From: Bacteroidota bacterium
GTDB taxonomy: Bacteria; Bacteroidota; Bacteroidia; Cytophagales; Cyclobacteriaceae
Assembly (NCBI GenBank): GCA_016178785.1
Contig: JACOSO010000019.1
Location: 1 to 36,086, forward strand
Direction: 5' to 3'
Length of the DNA: 36,086 nt
Part shown: piece after piece, positions 34,901-36,086 of the stretch
Layout: each line of letters starts with the position of its first letter
How positions within the stretch are numbered: position 1 is the stretch's first letter
Position numbers and translations under genes: made by a program
Notes under the pieces: model-generated
Told to the model about the DNA's origin: nothing
The model's database searches: none
Seen by the model: the letters and a program-made list of their open reading frames with translations, nothing else

Positions 34901-35425
34901 CGGTTTGAGTAACTCATCATAAACAAATTTTCCGGAAGTGTGGGGGGTACTAAAGTAATACTCATCCGACTCAGTATCAGTCCCATTGCAGCTTTGAACT
35001 GCTGATGTATACCAATCACAACTCCTGGTAAAAACATTTGACAACGTTAGTGCCCCTTGATTCAAAATTCCAAATTGAACTTCATCCGGAGCGGATTTGA
35101 CTGTTCTCGATATTGAACCACCAGCAAGGAGAGAAAATCCCAAACCTGTGGAGCTTGCGATTTCGTCAACACGAAAACCCCCTGAATGGTAACTTAAATT
35201 GATCGGTACCGATAGCCGTGGTGATTTTATTTCAAATAGTGGAATGCCAATGTTGGCAACACCTGTCTCATATCCAACAGGGATATCACCAAACTTTCCT
35301 AATGCTGCCGCATCGGGAGATGGTAATAGAATTTTCGGAAGCTCAACTGTTGCTGCCTGGCCAAAAGAGTTCTTGGTAAAAAAGGTCAGACTGGCAAGTG
35401 CTATAAGCAGTAATATTTTATTCAT
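31937..35425 (-). CDS. Exported RHS-partner protein with SpvB/TcB-like N-terminal signature
   Basis: This 1162-residue protein has a signal peptide (MNKILLLIALASLTFFTKNSFG) and then a proline-rich stretch. Residues 51-110 read as TGVANIGIPLFEI, LSVPINLSYHSGGFRV, GLGFSLLAGGSISRTV. This is the same pattern as the start of SpvB and of TcB toxin subunits (IPI, LSYxSG, GLGWxL, IxR). The long middle is beta-rich with many Tyr/Asn strands. The end holds one complete YD repeat (TYYEYDAFGRLTNVKDNN). Such proteins regularly precede DUF6443/RHS toxins in Bacteroidota (general knowledge). It lies 42 bases upstream of the toxin gene and 27 bases after the tail-fibre-like gene. A role as the first half of the shell is inferred. 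Confidence 0.8.
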   Translation of the reverse strand: MNKILLLIALASLTFFTKNSFGQAATVELPKILLPSPDAAALGKFGDIPVGYETGVANIGIPLFEIKSPRLSVPINLSYHSGGFRVDEIASSTGLGFSLLAGGSISRTVKSAPDEVQFGILNQGALTLSNVFTRSCDWYTSAVQSCNGTDTESDEYYFSTPHTSGKFVYDELLKPFLIPYKPVDIQFANNSFTLRDSDGTTYLFSDIEQTTSNPYSGCTKNYTSSWNLSKMISVDRSDTIYFEYEAKNQYSIGTWTMSETVGSKITAVNPDGTPTATMDGRDHNDSFILNTYYPKTLKRIRYNNGKVEFNFSEGRSDIDPSLGPKLDRIDIYQKNPGNQYSKLKSFNLAYGYFYSGDGSQTTSEYYRLRLDTLKELNQTNQVIKKHRFEYEANLKLPSRNSYARDLFGFYNGQNSNTSFVRTHNGLVYSNVTYNIGGANRDPNGQFIGGGLLKTIYYPTGGYTRFYFGPHKFQYTDANNITQTVSGGGIRIDSLENYNYDNALIGSERYKYGINETGLGSLLFYSALLTIDYEIKNNRNGCRVGSYTGDSYVFSGGALFDISKFSGSSVLYPKVTRYYGKGTNNNGKSEYEYDVFADELMWYSPTNSNYYTKRTFPPPQVNVPWTQTPMTFILNSNEWKNGNLKREGHFSFVSNQFKLINETINNYTYDLLPPTYRMKVGMKWESCTNCIDWGNPTDNQAAVDYYFYWVSCPIYSGKVMLGQTVTNEYDNMQSLQLSKTTNYQYQNPVHLLPTYIQSNTSTGFSLITRRQYPLDTVLTGNAESARVELNNRHQYDALLVETVKNNETNAIVKQVVNNYKQQANGAPLLDNIQTKVGVNPLETRAQFYSYDKWNNVTEQSLTSNLRKSYVWGYNGAYPIAEVTNGAIGIEVPSNTVAQTTALQNYNQMGVAKSTTLVQIGSFTLGTTETAVETNYGIAHNQQNDSGVPTYLRIVELIFRETTTSTDVIVNLPAPGSGTITTSLTPNKTYNVYYRSQYVEPVDVHINSIVKDRAVPGPSRQIFHTSFEEDLVNISTADFKTGKISHVGSYDILQPQTIGTYILSWWQKDGSNSWQYNEQTITVTTPSTTVTTIGLSTSLIDEVRLYPKNAQMTTFTYSPTIGITSSMDASGVVTYYEYDAFGRLTNVKDNNQKIVKNYQYNYQK

Positions 35426-35452
35426 AAAAAAATTTAATTCTATAGCCTCGTT

Positions 35453-36086
35453 TTATTTCTTTTCCTCTAGCGCACTGATTCTCTTCTCCTGCTCGAGAGC
35501 ACGCTCTTCCTGCTTTAGTATATACAACGTCAGCTCTTCAATCTTCTTGAGCAGCAATGCATTCATCTCGCCCAGGTTCACTCCGTTCTTTTCCACCTCG
35601 GTGGCTGAGGGTACTTCAGGCAAATGTTTGTTTTGATCGATGTAGGCTTTGATTGATTCAAGTGTTGGGAGAGTGTAGTTCTTTTCGAAGACATAGTCGG
35701 GCCAGGGGTTGGTGGCAATGACGTTTACTTCGCGTGCGCCTATCTTTCCCTCTACGGCAAGCGTGTAACTACCAGGACTAGAAGTACCAATACCGACCTT
35801 GCCGTCCCCGAACACATTCATTACTCCATTGTTAGCATTTCCGTTTGGACTGATTGACACGTAATCAGGTGTGGCTTCGGTATAGAATATTCCATAGTTT
35901 GGGTTTGCAGCATCGTAGGCCATACCAAAAGTTGTACCTCCAACGCCACCCATATAGATTCTCCGGCCAGATGCTCCCGCAAGGTTTATATTTCCATTTG
36001 CAGTCAATGGTCCATTCACTTGCAAATATTTATTCGTTGCCCCGGAATTCCCTATAATGACTCCGGCTCCTCTGCTATAAACCAAT
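35453..36086 (-). CDS. Surface/tail-fibre-type protein with C-terminal coiled coil (5' end outside window)
   Basis: The visible 210 residues are the C-terminal part of a protein cut by the window edge; the first codon shown (TTG 36085) is internal. They hold a Gly/Asn-rich beta-repeat stretch and the common Bacteroidota module GKVGIGTSSPGSYTLAVEGKIGAREV. Then come DYVFEKNYTLPTLESIKAYI, NKHLPEVPSATEVEKNGVNLGE and a final coiled coil (LLLKKIEELTLYILKQEERA and onward). Such modules occur at the end of large cell-surface or tail-fibre-like proteins and may drive trimer formation. It is the first visible gene of the RHS operon, 27 bases before the SpvB-like gene. Its role here is unknown; adhesion to target cells is one possibility. 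Confidence 0.75.
   Translation of the reverse strand, partial: LVYSRGAGVIIGNSGATNKYLQVNGPLTANGNINLAGASGRRIYMGGVGGTTFGMAYDAANPNYGIFYTEATPDYVSISPNGNANNGVMNVFGDGKVGIGTSSPGSYTLAVEGKIGAREVNVIATNPWPDYVFEKNYTLPTLESIKAYIDQNKHLPEVPSATEVEKNGVNLGEMNALLLKKIEELTLYILKQEERALEQEKRISALEEKK

Overview
The window looks like chromosomal DNA of a Bacteroidota bacterium, most likely of the order Cytophagales. Pointers are a short primary sigma factor without region 1.1, the order rpsO-pnp-rpoD, a bacillithiol deacetylase (BshB1) beside thioredoxin reductase, a multi-repeat DUF349 protein, exported RHS proteins of the DUF6443 type, and promoters of the Bacteroidota form TTTG-N19/20-TAnnTTTG with little Shine-Dalgarno signal. 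The species cannot be named from this sequence.

Left part (1-8460): the 3' tail of an unidentified gene and a DUF1015 gene, then a metal-resistance locus. A CDF cation exporter (minus strand) is divergent from a four-gene plus-strand unit: TolC-like outer-membrane protein, lipoprotein adaptor, a DUF190 PII-like protein and a CzcA-type RND pump. The pump carries the DFG-x3-DGA-x4-E triad of divalent-cation pumps. A dyad symmetry with a -7 box between its arms lies at the start of the CDF gene.

Middle part (8460-22920): mostly housekeeping. It holds tRNA-Thr(TGT) with a clear promoter and terminator, a DUF349 protein, YqgE/AlgH, PdxH, BshB1, TrxB, RpoD, PNPase, S15, a large LptF/LptG-type permease, a TPR protein, a divergent neutral-ceramidase-like protein and an RhlE-type DEAD-box helicase. 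Several gaps hold short tracts of degenerate 7- or 8-base tandem repeats.

Right part (22920-36086): accessory. A REP-associated tyrosine transposase (RAYT) unit with inverted REP-like palindromic ends lies inside the 3' end of a second RAYT gene, and the two are read as one open frame. Beyond it is a minus-strand polymorphic-toxin operon. In transcription order it has a coiled-coil surface/tail-fibre-type protein (5' end outside the window), a 1162-residue exported protein with an SpvB/TcB-like N-terminal signature, a 2392-residue exported protein (nine FN3 repeats, DUF6443, RHS repeats, RHS core, C-terminal CDI-type tRNase-like toxin), and a 149-residue CdiI-like immunity protein starting 4 bases after the toxin stop. 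The proposed working model is a split RHS shell of two secreted proteins that encloses a tRNase-like toxin, with the small last gene protecting the producer. This operon is the most interesting system in the window.

No stretch longer than 300 bases lacks a gene. The longest gap (22918-23131) holds REP-like palindromes.
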